DNA from: a virus
DNA length: 51,052 nucleotides
Direction: 5' to 3' (one strand)
IMG/VR virus record: IMGVR_UViG_3300024520_000105
Location: 1-51,052 of that record
Shown here: piece by piece, positions 16,206 through 22,050 of the stretch
Layout of the letters: each line of letters begins with the position of its first letter
Numbering within the stretch: position 1 is the stretch's first letter
Program-made: the position numbers and the translations under genes
The notes under the pieces: generated by a model
Told to the model about the DNA's origin: nothing
Databases searched by the model: none
What the model saw: the letters and a program-made list of their open reading frames with translations, nothing else

Positions 16206-16548
16206 TAGATTTACCTTTCTTCACCCATCCACCCACATTAGCCTCTACCTTCCTGTACCCTGACTTCTTTAGGCAGGCAGGGTGGAAGTAGTAGTGAGGG
16301 TCTTCGCTCCTACGGGTGAAAACATTGTAGTCGTCTATGTCGTTAGACTCCCTGCGCTTCTTGAATAATTGCTCATATATCGACAAGGGCAACGACTCCA
16401 TATCAGGCTCATGGCCCCATTCTTTGCATATATCACACTTCTGGTGTGCCGGTTCTCGCTCCAATACCGTCACACGCTCAGCCAGCGCAATATCACTAGC
16501 CCTTAACACAGTCATGGTATTCTTTAGATTCGCCCACCAACATCTCAT
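16192..16548 (-). CDS. Hypothetical protein with Cys/His pairs
   Basis: A 118-aa protein that includes Cys-Asp-Ile-Cys and a distant His-Pro-Ala-Cys, together a possible zinc site, and a basic C-terminus. It is the first gene after the 140-bp gap that follows the HNH gene. Function unknown. Confidence 0.6.
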   Translation of the reverse strand: MRCWWANLKNTMTVLRASDIALAERVTVLEREPAHQKCDICKEWGHEPDMESLPLSIYEQLFKKRRESNDIDDYNVFTRRSEDPHYYFHPACLKKSGYRKVEANVGGWVKKGKSNGKV

Positions 16549-16688
16549 AATCTATACCCCCCAGTATATAACCTACAGTATCTTGTAGCTCACCAACCAC
16601 TATACACCATACCTTGGGGCCAAGTAAAGCCTTTTAGGGAAATCCCCCATATTTTTTGGGGTGTACCACAATATGGCACATTAAGAGT
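16549..16688. other. Gap with hairpins between the HNH gene and the next late gene
   Basis: This 140-bp gap holds a CCCC...GGGG hairpin around an A/T-rich loop (about 16646-16662), a CTTGG-CC-CCAAG hairpin near 16611-16626, and a CTACA...TGTAG inverted repeat near 16574-16589. No frame of note. It may hold a weak terminator for the HNH gene and a start signal for the next gene; neither matches consensus well. Confidence 0.35.
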
Positions 16689-17351
16689 CTAGCAGCCCTT
16701 GGATATGCAGAAACGCATGAACTGCTCTACGGTATTCCACCCATAGCCAAACGTCATGTGGAACTCGTCATGGTGGGTCTTGCACAATGGGGCCAGATTA
16801 GACGACTGGTATATCTTATCCTTGGCTATATTACGCCCGTCCATGTGGTGTAGGTCAATAGGCTTTGGCACATCGCATATAACACAGCCAGCATATCGCC
16901 TTTTTATATTAGCCTTACATGTGCGCTTTTTGCCTATGCCTGGGTATTGTTCCGCCTTAAGGCACCCACAGGACTTGGTGTCGCCATTTTTAAGCGATGT
17001 GGCCCTAGTTTCAATAGTATTTCCACAGTCACAAAGGCATATCCACCACGCCTTCCGCTCCTTCTTGCCTCTAGCAAGCACCTCAAGACGTGTGAATCTC
17101 TGGCCAATAAGGCTGACTATCTGTGTTTTAGGCGAGCAACCACAGTGGGCGGCCTCTCTATTTGTGGTCCACTTCTCTGTGCCACAATCGCATCGTATAA
17201 GAACCTTGCCTTGGCGGCAGTCTAAAACCACGACTTTGCCTCTCCTTGTGCCGACCAGCTTGGACTTGCATCTGCCACAAGTTCTTCGATGGCCAAGCCG
17301 CCTATTGGCAAACTCAACCACTTCTCCACAATCGCATCTGCATACCGCCAA
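16689..17351 (-). CDS. HNH endonuclease, C-terminal part (frameshifted from 17314-17799)
   Basis: A 220-aa frame from a TTG at 17351 containing several short zinc-ribbon repeats of the form Cys-Arg-Cys-Asp-Cys-Gly and Cys-Gly-Arg-Cys, then a repeat Cys-Leu-Cys-Asp-Cys-Gly, and a C-terminal HNH core (Cys-Val-Ile-Cys, His-His-Met-Asp, Asn-Leu-Ala-Pro-Leu-Cys-Lys-Thr-His-His). Its first residues continue the motif that ends abruptly in the overlapping 161-aa frame. The two together make an approximately 370-aa nuclease if one G is removed from the G7 run at 17355-17361. Confidence 0.8.
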   Translation of the reverse strand: MAVCRCDCGEVVEFANRRLGHRRTCGRCKSKLVGTRRGKVVVLDCRQGKVLIRCDCGTEKWTTNREAAHCGCSPKTQIVSLIGQRFTRLEVLARGKKERKAWWICLCDCGNTIETRATSLKNGDTKSCGCLKAEQYPGIGKKRTCKANIKRRYAGCVICDVPKPIDLHHMDGRNIAKDKIYQSSNLAPLCKTHHDEFHMTFGYGWNTVEQFMRFCISKGC

Positions 17352-17799
17352 AAGCCCCCCCTGAGTATTTATACCCCAGAATCTCCAACTTCCCCTGCCT
17401 GTGCCCTATAGGCTTTGGCTCTGAACGGGTGCAAGTACAGGCCGTAAAGGCTTTCAGCCGGATTGCCCTTAATAGCCGTGTTTGGACTATTACCCGCTCT
17501 CGCCCGCATATATCGCACCTACACAACCACCGCCTGTCGTATTTGTCCTTGGACTTTTCGGCAAGGACTAGGAGGTGGCTTATCTGTTGCCCCTTAAGGA
17601 ACACACGCCTTGTAGGCCCCGCCACGGCCACTAAGGGCACTTCTTTGCCCAGCTTCCCATAGTACCGCCTACGCTGACGCTCTCGCTCACAAGACTTACA
17701 CTTCTTGTAATACCCGTCGCGGCTTTGGCGCTTATCCCAACGGACCTTAAACTCTGATATTGCCTTGGTTTCCAGACATCCTGAACATGTTTTAAGCAT
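17314..17799 (-). CDS. Zinc-ribbon HNH endonuclease, N-terminal part (frameshifted)
   Basis: A 161-aa frame with an N-terminal zinc ribbon (Cys-Ser-Gly-Cys...Cys-Lys-Ser-Cys) and a second ribbon (Trp-Leu-Cys-Arg-Cys-Asp-Ile-Cys-Gly). It ends out of frame within a third repeat that begins Gly-Lys-Leu-Glu-Ile-Leu-Gly-Tyr. The continuation Leu-Leu-Ala-Val-Cys-Arg-Cys-Asp-Cys-Gly lies in the next frame. The promoter at 17806-17833 ends only six bases before this ATG, so the mRNA may be leaderless. It could be a real decay mutation or a homopolymer read error. Confidence 0.75.
   Translation of the reverse strand: MLKTCSGCLETKAISEFKVRWDKRQSRDGYYKKCKSCERERQRRRYYGKLGKEVPLVAVAGPTRRVFLKGQQISHLLVLAEKSKDKYDRRWLCRCDICGRERVIVQTRLLRAIRLKAFTACTCTRSEPKPIGHRQGKLEILGYKYSGGAFGGMQMRLWRSG
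17355..17361 (-). other. Homopolymer G7 at the HNH frameshift point
   Basis: Reading Ser-Gly-Gly through G7 leads to a stop after about 15 odd residues. Reading through G6 joins Tyr-Lys-Tyr-Ser-Gly-Gly to Leu-Leu-Ala-Val-Cys-Arg-Cys and restores the zinc-ribbon repeat. A normal -1 ribosomal slip would not restore it; a +1 slip or a one-base deletion would. Confidence 0.75.
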
Positions 17800-18171
17800 C
17801 TATTCATCATAGCAGCTATTACTAGTTTGTCAACCGAAAAGGCTCTTTTAGCAAAAATTATGTGAAAAGTAGTAACGTGGCACCAAGGGTAGACGGATGG
17901 GCAACGGGTAGTCCCCATAGACCTACACGCCATGCCCATAGCCTATACACTCCATGCACATTGCCTTGCCTGTGCCATATAGCCTAGTGTCGCATAATAT
18001 ACGTTCGGTCTACTCGTGATATTGCATAAGGTAGCATGGCTACTATGACTTATGACTATGGGGCAATGGGCTTGTACTTATTGAGATATGGGGCAATATG
18101 GGCGATAGTCATAAGCTACTATAACCAAGCTACTTTATGACATATAGGCTATAGGCTGTGGGGCATGTGCC
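17800..18171. other. Intergenic region between candidate small terminase and HNH gene
   Basis: A stretch of 370 bp without a convincing gene. It holds the HNH promoter and a perfect 11-bp inverted repeat, CTTATGACTAT at 18049-18059 and ATAGTCATAAG at 18105-18115. Inside it are two near-identical direct repeats containing TATGGGGCAAT. Many short ATG-rich, purine-rich words repeat here. Possible roles are a packaging site beside the terminase genes or a regulatory or replication element. Confidence 0.45.
17806..17833 (-). promoter_or_regulatory. Sigma70-type promoter for the HNH gene
   Basis: The minus strand shows TTGACA (17828-17833), a 16-bp spacer and TATGAT (17806-17811). Only six bases separate the -10 box from the ATG at 17799, so transcription would start at or beside the start codon. 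Confidence 0.75.
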
Positions 18172-18744
18172 CTATTCACTAGCCTTGAGCCTTAACAGTA
18201 TAGTCCCTGGCACGTCCTGCACCTGCTCCGACTGGCTGAGCATGGCCTGCTTGTCACGGGCTATGGCGGCCATTGTAGTGCTCTGGGCGGGCGATATGTC
18301 CCCTTGCTCGGCCCCTAGCTGGGCATTCACTAGGCTTGTGGCCTCCAATTTGGCCCATTGTGCGGCCCTGAAAGCTTTTATTTGCGCGGGGGTGAGCTTG
18401 AAAACCGATTTAGGGTCGTATCGCTTGCAATAGTCTCTTATGGTTTCCCATTCACACTTAAAGACCTTGGCTATCTTCTTATAGCCCAAACCCGCTGAGC
18501 GTCCCATGAGACACAGTAAAGCCGCCTCTGGGATGTCAAGCCACTCATCGCCTATACCGTTATCCCCTAAGTCAAGGACCTGTGGTAATGCTATAGAGCC
18601 GTCATCGGCAAGCTGTACGTCTTCAGGACTTATTATATCGTCTACGGTCTTATTGGGCCTTCTGCCGCTATTGTGGTTACCGCATGGCTTCTTTGGCTTG
18701 TCTGGTATGTCTTCTATGGGCGGGCGATTCGATGCTTCTTTCAT
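18172..18744 (-). CDS. Helix-turn-helix protein, candidate small terminase subunit
   Basis: A 190-aa protein with a disordered Pro/Lys N-terminus and a helix-turn-helix-like segment at about 75-105 (Leu-Gly-Tyr-Lys-Lys-Ile-Ala-Lys-Val-Phe-Lys-Cys...Thr-Ile-Arg-Asp-Tyr-Cys). A long helical, oligomerisation-prone C-terminal part follows. This matches the DNA-binding plus helical core layout of small terminases. It is the first gene of the leftward block, but the large terminase is 4 kb downstream, which is farther than usual. A late-gene regulator is the main alternative. Confidence 0.6.
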   Translation of the reverse strand: MKEASNRPPIEDIPDKPKKPCGNHNSGRRPNKTVDDIISPEDVQLADDGSIALPQVLDLGDNGIGDEWLDIPEAALLCLMGRSAGLGYKKIAKVFKCEWETIRDYCKRYDPKSVFKLTPAQIKAFRAAQWAKLEATSLVNAQLGAEQGDISPAQSTTMAAIARDKQAMLSQSEQVQDVPGTILLRLKASE

Positions 18745-18751
18745 GGCATGT

Positions 18752-18781
18752 ATTATGGTCTATTTGGGCGGGCGTTTGCAA
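18752..18781 (-). promoter_or_regulatory. Possible leftward promoter
   Basis: TTGCAA (18776-18781), an 18-bp spacer and CATAAT (18752-18757) on the minus strand, placing the start of transcription next to the ATG at 18744. TTGCAA is also the -35 box of the RNA promoter at 25433. Moderate match only. Confidence 0.45.
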
Positions 18782-19030
18782 GCTTTTTAATCACGCTCGG
18801 ACCCGTTACATTTGGACGGCAAAATGTAGGGCACAGACTGACATTAGGCCAACATCTTGCCCCACCGTAAACGAAAGGCCCTTGTTCTATTGGCCTATAC
18901 GCTACACTCGAAATATCTTCGCAGTTTCTACAATGGTCTTTCTCATTGTTGCAATGGTAATAGTATTTGGGCTTCTTCGGGCGGGCGATTCGATGAAAAA
19001 AGAGGGCTTCCCAGAAAGTTTGCCTTTTCT

Positions 19031-19105
19031 TTCGTGACACCGGAATTGTGATACGCGCTGATATTGTTGGCTGATATGCATGTTTTGCGGGCTTAGTGTC
19101 ACGAA
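19031..19105. repeat. 10-bp inverted repeat upstream of early genes
   Basis: TTCGTGACAC (19031-19040) and its exact complement GTGTCACGAA (19096-19105) are separated by 55 bp, directly upstream of the candidate early promoter. The arrangement suits paired operators or a looped regulatory complex. Confidence 0.5.
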
Positions 19106-19117
19106 TGGCTTTTCATC

Positions 19118-19134
19118 TTGGCACGGCAATCGCT
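19118..19134 (+). promoter_or_regulatory. Sigma54-like promoter before the early block
   Basis: TTGGCACGGCAATCGCT has the invariant GG-N10-GC spacing of -24/-12 promoters and a perfect -24 half; the -12 half has TCGC where TTGC is the consensus. Predicted start near 19145, about 35 nt ahead of the first early ATG. An alternative -10 box TAATAT (19135-19140) lacks a good -35. Confidence 0.4.
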
Positions 19135-19146
19135 TAATATACACCC

Positions 19147-19182
19147 ATGACACAGAACACAAACAAAGGAGCACAGGCAATG
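19147..19182 (+). repeat. Repeated early leader, copy a
   Basis: First of four related leaders (19147, 19489, 19662, 20159) of the form RTGACA-x-x-AA-x-x-CAACAAAGGAG-x-x-GCAATGA. Each includes the ribosome-binding sequence AAAGGA and an in-frame upstream start codon 30-33 nt before the gene's ATG, so it could also code a short N-terminal extension (Met-Thr-x-x-x-Asn-Lys-Gly). Confidence 0.7.
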
Positions 19183-19311
19183 AAGACAAACAATGCGCTA
19201 GACATGCTGGCCGAGCAATGCGAACTATGGACTTGCCCTGTATGCTATATGGAGTCTATGCAAGATAAAGACACAAACAATGAAGACCGCATATGCGAGG
19301 ATTGCCAATAA
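19180..19311 (+). CDS. Small zinc-ribbon early protein
   Basis: A 43-aa protein with Cys-Pro-Val-Cys and Cys-Glu-Asp-Cys, a four-cysteine zinc ribbon. It is the first gene of the rightward block and is preceded by leader copy a. Translation could also start 33 nt upstream in the leader. The stop overlaps the next ATG (TAATG). Confidence 0.65.
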   Translation: MKTNNALDMLAEQCELWTCPVCYMESMQDKDTNNEDRICEDCQ

Positions 19312-19481
19312 TGGCAAAAGCCAAATACGGTCATTGTGTCGAATGCGGCACAGCTCTTAGGCTTAGGAGGGTATATCGTAGTGCCGACCATGGTCTAATG
19401 GTTTGGACTCGTTGTAGAAATTGTGGGGCGAAACATGTATCCACAAAGTGGCTGACAACGCCAGTACTTAGCAGGGACTAG
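19311..19481 (+). CDS. Small zinc-ribbon early protein
   Basis: A 56-aa basic protein with Cys-Val-Glu-Cys-Gly and Cys-Arg-Asn-Cys-Gly about 25 residues apart, a classical zinc ribbon as in small phage transcription factors. Coupled to the previous gene by TAATG. Confidence 0.65.
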   Translation: MAKAKYGHCVECGTALRLRRVYRSADHGLMVWTRCRNCGAKHVSTKWLTTPVLSRD

Positions 19482-19518
19482 TATAACCATGACACAGAAC
19501 ACCAACAAAGGAAACGCA

Positions 19519-19659
19519 ATGAACATTCCCGACCTGCCAGAATACCGCATTATAGACAGTATCGCTGACTATTGCCTTATCAGCCATGACGATTCTGCCG
19601 ACTTCGCCTTCTGGGTATCGGATATAGAAGCAAGATGCATATACGGGCTTAAGGTATAA
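19519..19659 (+). CDS. Small hypothetical early protein
   Basis: A 46-aa acidic protein behind leader copy b (19489-19521). It contains Phe-Trp-Val-Ser-Asp-Ile-Glu-Ala-Arg-Cys-Ile-Tyr. Function unknown. Confidence 0.6.
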   Translation: MNIPDLPEYRIIDSIADYCLISHDDSADFAFWVSDIEARCIYGLKV

Positions 19660-19691
19660 CCGTGACAACAAAATGCAACAAAGGAGCAGCA

Positions 19692-20081
19692 ATGAGACGC
19701 ACAAATACAAACGAGTTCAAAGCAGCAATGAAAAGCACAAACACTAACGAGTTCAAGAGCAAGCTGCAGGCATACCTGGAGCCTATCATAGCGCAGAAGG
19801 CAGAAGACTACGGGCAGACGATAGAAGGCAATCCTTACCAGTGGGCTATTGATACAGCCAAGGCAGAGGTCGGCCATGAGTTTGACCGCAACGGTGACCA
19901 GGAAGGGCTTTCCTACTGGCTGAGCGGCCTAGCAATAGACATAGACTATAACTATTGCGACATTATACGGGTGGCGGAATCAATGCACGATTGCAAGCTT
20001 TCTGACAAAGAAGCTGATATGGTCTGTGAGCGTTGGTTTGACTTTGTAGCCTGTAAGATGCTCCAGTATGCGGCAGCTTAG
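19692..20081 (+). CDS. Hypothetical early protein with duplicated N-terminal motif
   Basis: A 129-aa protein behind leader copy c. The first 22 residues contain Thr-Asn-Thr-Asn-Glu-Phe-Lys twice, a recent 36-bp duplication around 19700-19755; an alternative start at 19728 would remove one copy. The rest is helical and charged (Tyr-Trp-Leu-Ser-Gly-Leu-Ala-Ile-Asp-Ile). The gene ends within the 38-bp 3' repeat. No known family. Confidence 0.65.
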   Translation: MRRTNTNEFKAAMKSTNTNEFKSKLQAYLEPIIAQKAEDYGQTIEGNPYQWAIDTAKAEVGHEFDRNGDQEGLSYWLSGLAIDIDYNYCDIIRVAESMHDCKLSDKEADMVCERWFDFVACKMLQYAAA

Positions 20082-20113
20082 CCCCCGCAATGACTCCCTG
20101 CTGCTATGGTAGC
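20076..20113 (+). repeat. 38-bp 3'-flank repeat, copy 1
   Basis: Identical over 38 bases to 20477-20514. It begins inside the last codons (GCT TAG) of the upstream gene and includes CCCTGCTGCTATGGTAGC. In this copy the hairpin arm is interrupted after TAGC. Confidence 0.85.
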
Positions 20114-20188
20114 CCGGAGGATTGCCGACCAGAACGCAACGCCAGCAATGAGTTAACCATGACAACAAAATGCAACAAAGGAGCAGCA

Positions 20189-20482
20189 ATGACACACTAT
20201 GAAGAACTAGCCAAACACCTGACCGAGCGCAGCGAAGAGATTTGCGCTGATAACGAATGCACAGAGGATGAACATAACTGCGACTCCTACGCCTACATGC
20301 AGGTAACGAGTCGGGGTTGCATTGACGGAAAGGAACGAATTGACGCAATGCTCTTGACGGTATGTTGCTCTGATTACTTTCAGGGAAGCGCCAAAGAGTA
20401 TATCGCTCTGCCGTTGCCTTTCACAGGTGATGCTAAGGCGTTGAAGGCAGCAGTTGAGGAGGAATGGCTTTCATTGGCTTAG
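20189..20482 (+). CDS. Hypothetical early protein
   Basis: A 97-aa acidic, Cys-containing protein behind leader copy d (20159-20191), which is nearly identical to copy c. Its 3' end carries the second 38-bp repeat. No family recognised. The shared flanks on both sides suggest that it and the 19692 gene arose or move as cassettes. Confidence 0.65.
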   Translation: MTHYEELAKHLTERSEEICADNECTEDEHNCDSYAYMQVTSRGCIDGKERIDAMLLTVCCSDYFQGSAKEYIALPLPFTGDAKALKAAVEEEWLSLA

Positions 20483-20518
20483 CCCCCGCAATGACTCCCT
20501 GCTGCTATGGTAGCAGGG
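20477..20518 (+). repeat. 38-bp 3'-flank repeat, copy 2, with hairpin
   Basis: Same 38 bases as 20076-20113. Here CCCTGCT (20497-20503) pairs with AGCAGGG (20512-20518) around an 8-nt loop, a perfect 7-bp stem at the end of the gene. No U-run follows, so a processing or recombination site is as likely as a terminator. Confidence 0.8.
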
Positions 20519-20563
20519 GGCTGTTCTGAGGACTAACATGATAACGATACGGGGGGCGGAACG

Positions 20564-20716
20564 ATGAAAACACGCTTTGAAATGATAAAAGACAGGGATA
20601 CGGGCGAATGGAAGGTGGGGGAATTGCAGCCTAGCGGTCTATATAAGGTCGTATCTCGACACAAAGCCCACGATGATGCAAGGGCATGGATGAAAAGCCA
20701 CAGGGCCAACAAATAA
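20564..20716 (+). CDS. Small basic hypothetical protein
   Basis: A 50-aa protein (start MKTRFEMIKDRDTGEW) that looks like a small beta hairpin plus helix, similar in style to phage DUF proteins that begin with Lys-x-Arg-Asp-x-Asp-Thr-Gly-Glu. It is preceded by a G-rich leader (GGGGGGCGGAACG) rather than a standard Shine-Dalgarno sequence. Confidence 0.55.
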   Translation: MKTRFEMIKDRDTGEWKVGELQPSGLYKVVSRHKAHDDARAWMKSHRANK

Positions 20717-20726
20717 AGGAGCACCG

Positions 20727-20999
20727 ATGCGAGATACCACTATTAAATGCGATGCTTGCGGCAAGGAGCATGACTATTTGGGACTGCTAGACTTGAAGTG
20801 TACGGCAAGGACGGCTGGCCCTTTGGGGTTTGAGGAGTTTGAAATAAAGGGGATTGACGTTTGTGGCCTTGACTGCTTGCTGGCCTACATAGAGAAGAGG
20901 CGCGACCCGATAATGGTGAAAGATTGCCAGCATCCAAGAGAACATATACCGCCATTCGGCCCGATACCTTATGTTGAACGCACAAGGGAGAAAGCATAA
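20727..20999 (+). CDS. Zinc-binding hypothetical protein
   Basis: A 90-aa protein with Cys-Asp-Ala-Cys-Gly and later Val-Cys-Gly-Leu-Asp-Cys, a likely zinc ribbon. The AAAGGAG ribosome-binding site is good. The stop overlaps the next start (TAATG). Confidence 0.65.
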   Translation: MRDTTIKCDACGKEHDYLGLLDLKCTARTAGPLGFEEFEIKGIDVCGLDCLLAYIEKRRDPIMVKDCQHPREHIPPFGPIPYVERTREKA

Positions 21000-21187
21000 T
21001 GCCAGAATACCTAACCAAAGGCAGCACAGTGACAAACGGCCATAGAGCCTATACGGTGGCAAGGGTGGCAAGGTCTAAAGAGTACCTTGGGGAGAAATTG
21101 TACCACTTCCACGGTATACAGGGCATAGTGTTCGGGCCATGGACGATAGAGGATATATATAACGCTGGCTATGAGCTGGCTGTTTAG
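20999..21187 (+). CDS. Hypothetical protein
   Basis: A 62-aa protein with the pattern of a small beta barrel (Lys-Gly-Ser-Thr-Val-Thr-Asn-Gly-His-Arg-Ala-Tyr-Thr-Val). Translationally coupled to the previous gene. Function unknown. Confidence 0.6.
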   Translation: MPEYLTKGSTVTNGHRAYTVARVARSKEYLGEKLYHFHGIQGIVFGPWTIEDIYNAGYELAV

Positions 21188-21198
21188 GGGGCGGGACT

Positions 21199-21408
21199 TT
21201 GAAAATAGACATACAGGCAATCAAAGAGATACGGGCTGAGACTAAATGCAGTCTGCGGGAAGCTCTGACGGCATGGACAATCTGTCGCGGGGAAGCAACT
21301 GTAGCGGGCATGGCGGCTGAGAAGGAAACAGCAATAGCACTAATAGAATCGGGCAAGCTGGAGGACGTTTTCAGCTTTGTGGACGATTGTGCCAAGGAGA
21401 GAAGCTAA
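21199..21408 (+). CDS. Small helical protein, UBA/L7-L12-like pattern
   Basis: A 69-aa protein with a TTG start behind GGGGGCGGGAC. Its N-terminal half (Ile-Lys-Glu-Ile-Arg-Ala-Glu-Thr-Lys-Cys-Ser-Leu-Arg-Glu-Ala-Leu) resembles the three-helix UBA-like pattern of EF-Ts. The resemblance is weak and the function unknown. Confidence 0.55.
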   Translation: MKIDIQAIKEIRAETKCSLREALTAWTICRGEATVAGMAAEKETAIALIESGKLEDVFSFVDDCAKERS

Positions 21409-21521
21409 TGCACAACCTGGTAATAAGAGCAACGCTGGTAATGTTGGGGCTATGCCTGTTTGGGGCTATGTCTGCCTTGTGGTGTTTGGGATACATGGCG
21501 GCTATGGGGTTAATTGATTAA
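21408..21521 (+). CDS. Membrane microprotein
   Basis: A 37-aa, mostly hydrophobic protein with one membrane segment (Val-Met-Leu-Gly-Leu-Cys-Leu-Phe-Gly-Ala-Met). TAATG overlap with the previous gene. Confidence 0.55.
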   Translation: MHNLVIRATLVMLGLCLFGAMSALWCLGYMAAMGLID

Positions 21522-21533
21522 GGGGGCGGGACT

Positions 21534-21644
21534 TTGAGAATGCACAAAAACCTAGCAAAGACGCTTAAACTAGCCCTACGCCTACGCCTTATGGAATTGG
21601 CTAAGCAGGGGGTGAAGGTGACGATTCGGGGGGCGATGCTTTGA
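21534..21644 (+). CDS. Small basic peptide
   Basis: A 36-aa basic, Leu-rich helical peptide. Start TTG at 21534, behind the same GGGGGCGGGACT leader as the 21199 gene; an ATG two codons later is also possible. The stop overlaps the next TTG. Short, so tentative. Confidence 0.45.
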   Translation: MRMHKNLAKTLKLALRLRLMELAKQGVKVTIRGAML

Positions 21645-21742
21645 AAATGGCGGGCGATACAACCACATGGACCCAAAAGCTACTAGCCTTTCTATTGGGC
21701 TTTATTGTTATGGCTATATGCTATTGGGTGGGGGGAATGTGA
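21641..21742 (+). CDS. Membrane microprotein
   Basis: A 33-aa protein with a TTG start (TTGA overlap), a polar N-terminus and one hydrophobic segment (Leu-Leu-Ala-Phe-Leu-Leu-Gly-Phe-Ile-Val-Met). Tentative because of its size. Confidence 0.45.
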   Translation: MKMAGDTTTWTQKLLAFLLGFIVMAICYWVGGM

Positions 21743-21759
21743 TTATGGAGGGCGATGGG

Positions 21760-21930
21760 ATGCAATATTATGTGCAAATACTAACCCTAGATGGGGATGT
21801 GCTAGAGGAAGAGATGGGGCCAATGTCGGAGCGCAAGGCCGATAGAGTTGAGGGCGGGGTAATGATTAACCTGAACCATGACGAATATTGGACGCGAGTA
21901 ATATCAACAGAAGAGAGGGAGACACAATGA
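21760..21930 (+). CDS. Hypothetical acidic protein
   Basis: A 56-aa protein (start MQYYVQILTLDGDVLEEE). I chose the ATG at 21760 because GGAGG lies about 8 nt upstream; an ATG five codons earlier is possible. Its end overlaps the next gene (ATGA). Looks like a small beta-alpha fold. Confidence 0.55.
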   Translation: MQYYVQILTLDGDVLEEEMGPMSERKADRVEGGVMINLNHDEYWTRVISTEERETQ

Positions 21931-22025
21931 CCTGGCTGCATGACCACTGGATAGAGCTGCTTATGTCTATTGCTGTGGGGGTGGAGGTTTGGGCTGTAGG
22001 ATGGCTAATGGGGGCGGCGGTTTAG
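21927..22025 (+). CDS. Membrane microprotein
   Basis: A 32-aa protein with one hydrophobic segment (Leu-Leu-Met-Ser-Ile-Ala-Val-Gly-Val-Glu-Val-Trp-Ala-Val). Coupled to the previous gene by ATGA. Function unknown. Confidence 0.5.
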   Translation: MTWLHDHWIELLMSIAVGVEVWAVGWLMGAAV

Positions 22026-22050
22026 ATTTAACAAACAAAGGAGAAACGCG

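Larger units (their letters stand above)
18745..19179. other. Divergent control region between late and early blocks
   Basis: A stretch of 435 bp with no convincing gene, between leftward and rightward operons. It holds a possible leftward promoter, a 10-bp perfect inverted repeat (TTCGTGACAC at 19031-19040, GTGTCACGAA at 19096-19105), and ACAATG/CATTGT arms with an 8-bp loop (18930-18949). GGGCGGGCGATTCGATG occurs twice (about 18718 and 18978), and a sigma54-like motif lies just before the first early gene. These are operator-like; the regulator is unknown. Confidence 0.55.

Noticed and set aside
17355-17361. Programmed -1 frameshift in the HNH gene
   Set aside because: A -1 slip on the G run leads to the wrong frame; only a +1 shift or single-base loss restores the protein.
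18978-19040. 14-codon frame starting MKKEGFPESL in the divergent region
   Set aside because: Too short, without coupling to a neighbour, and it lies across candidate control elements.
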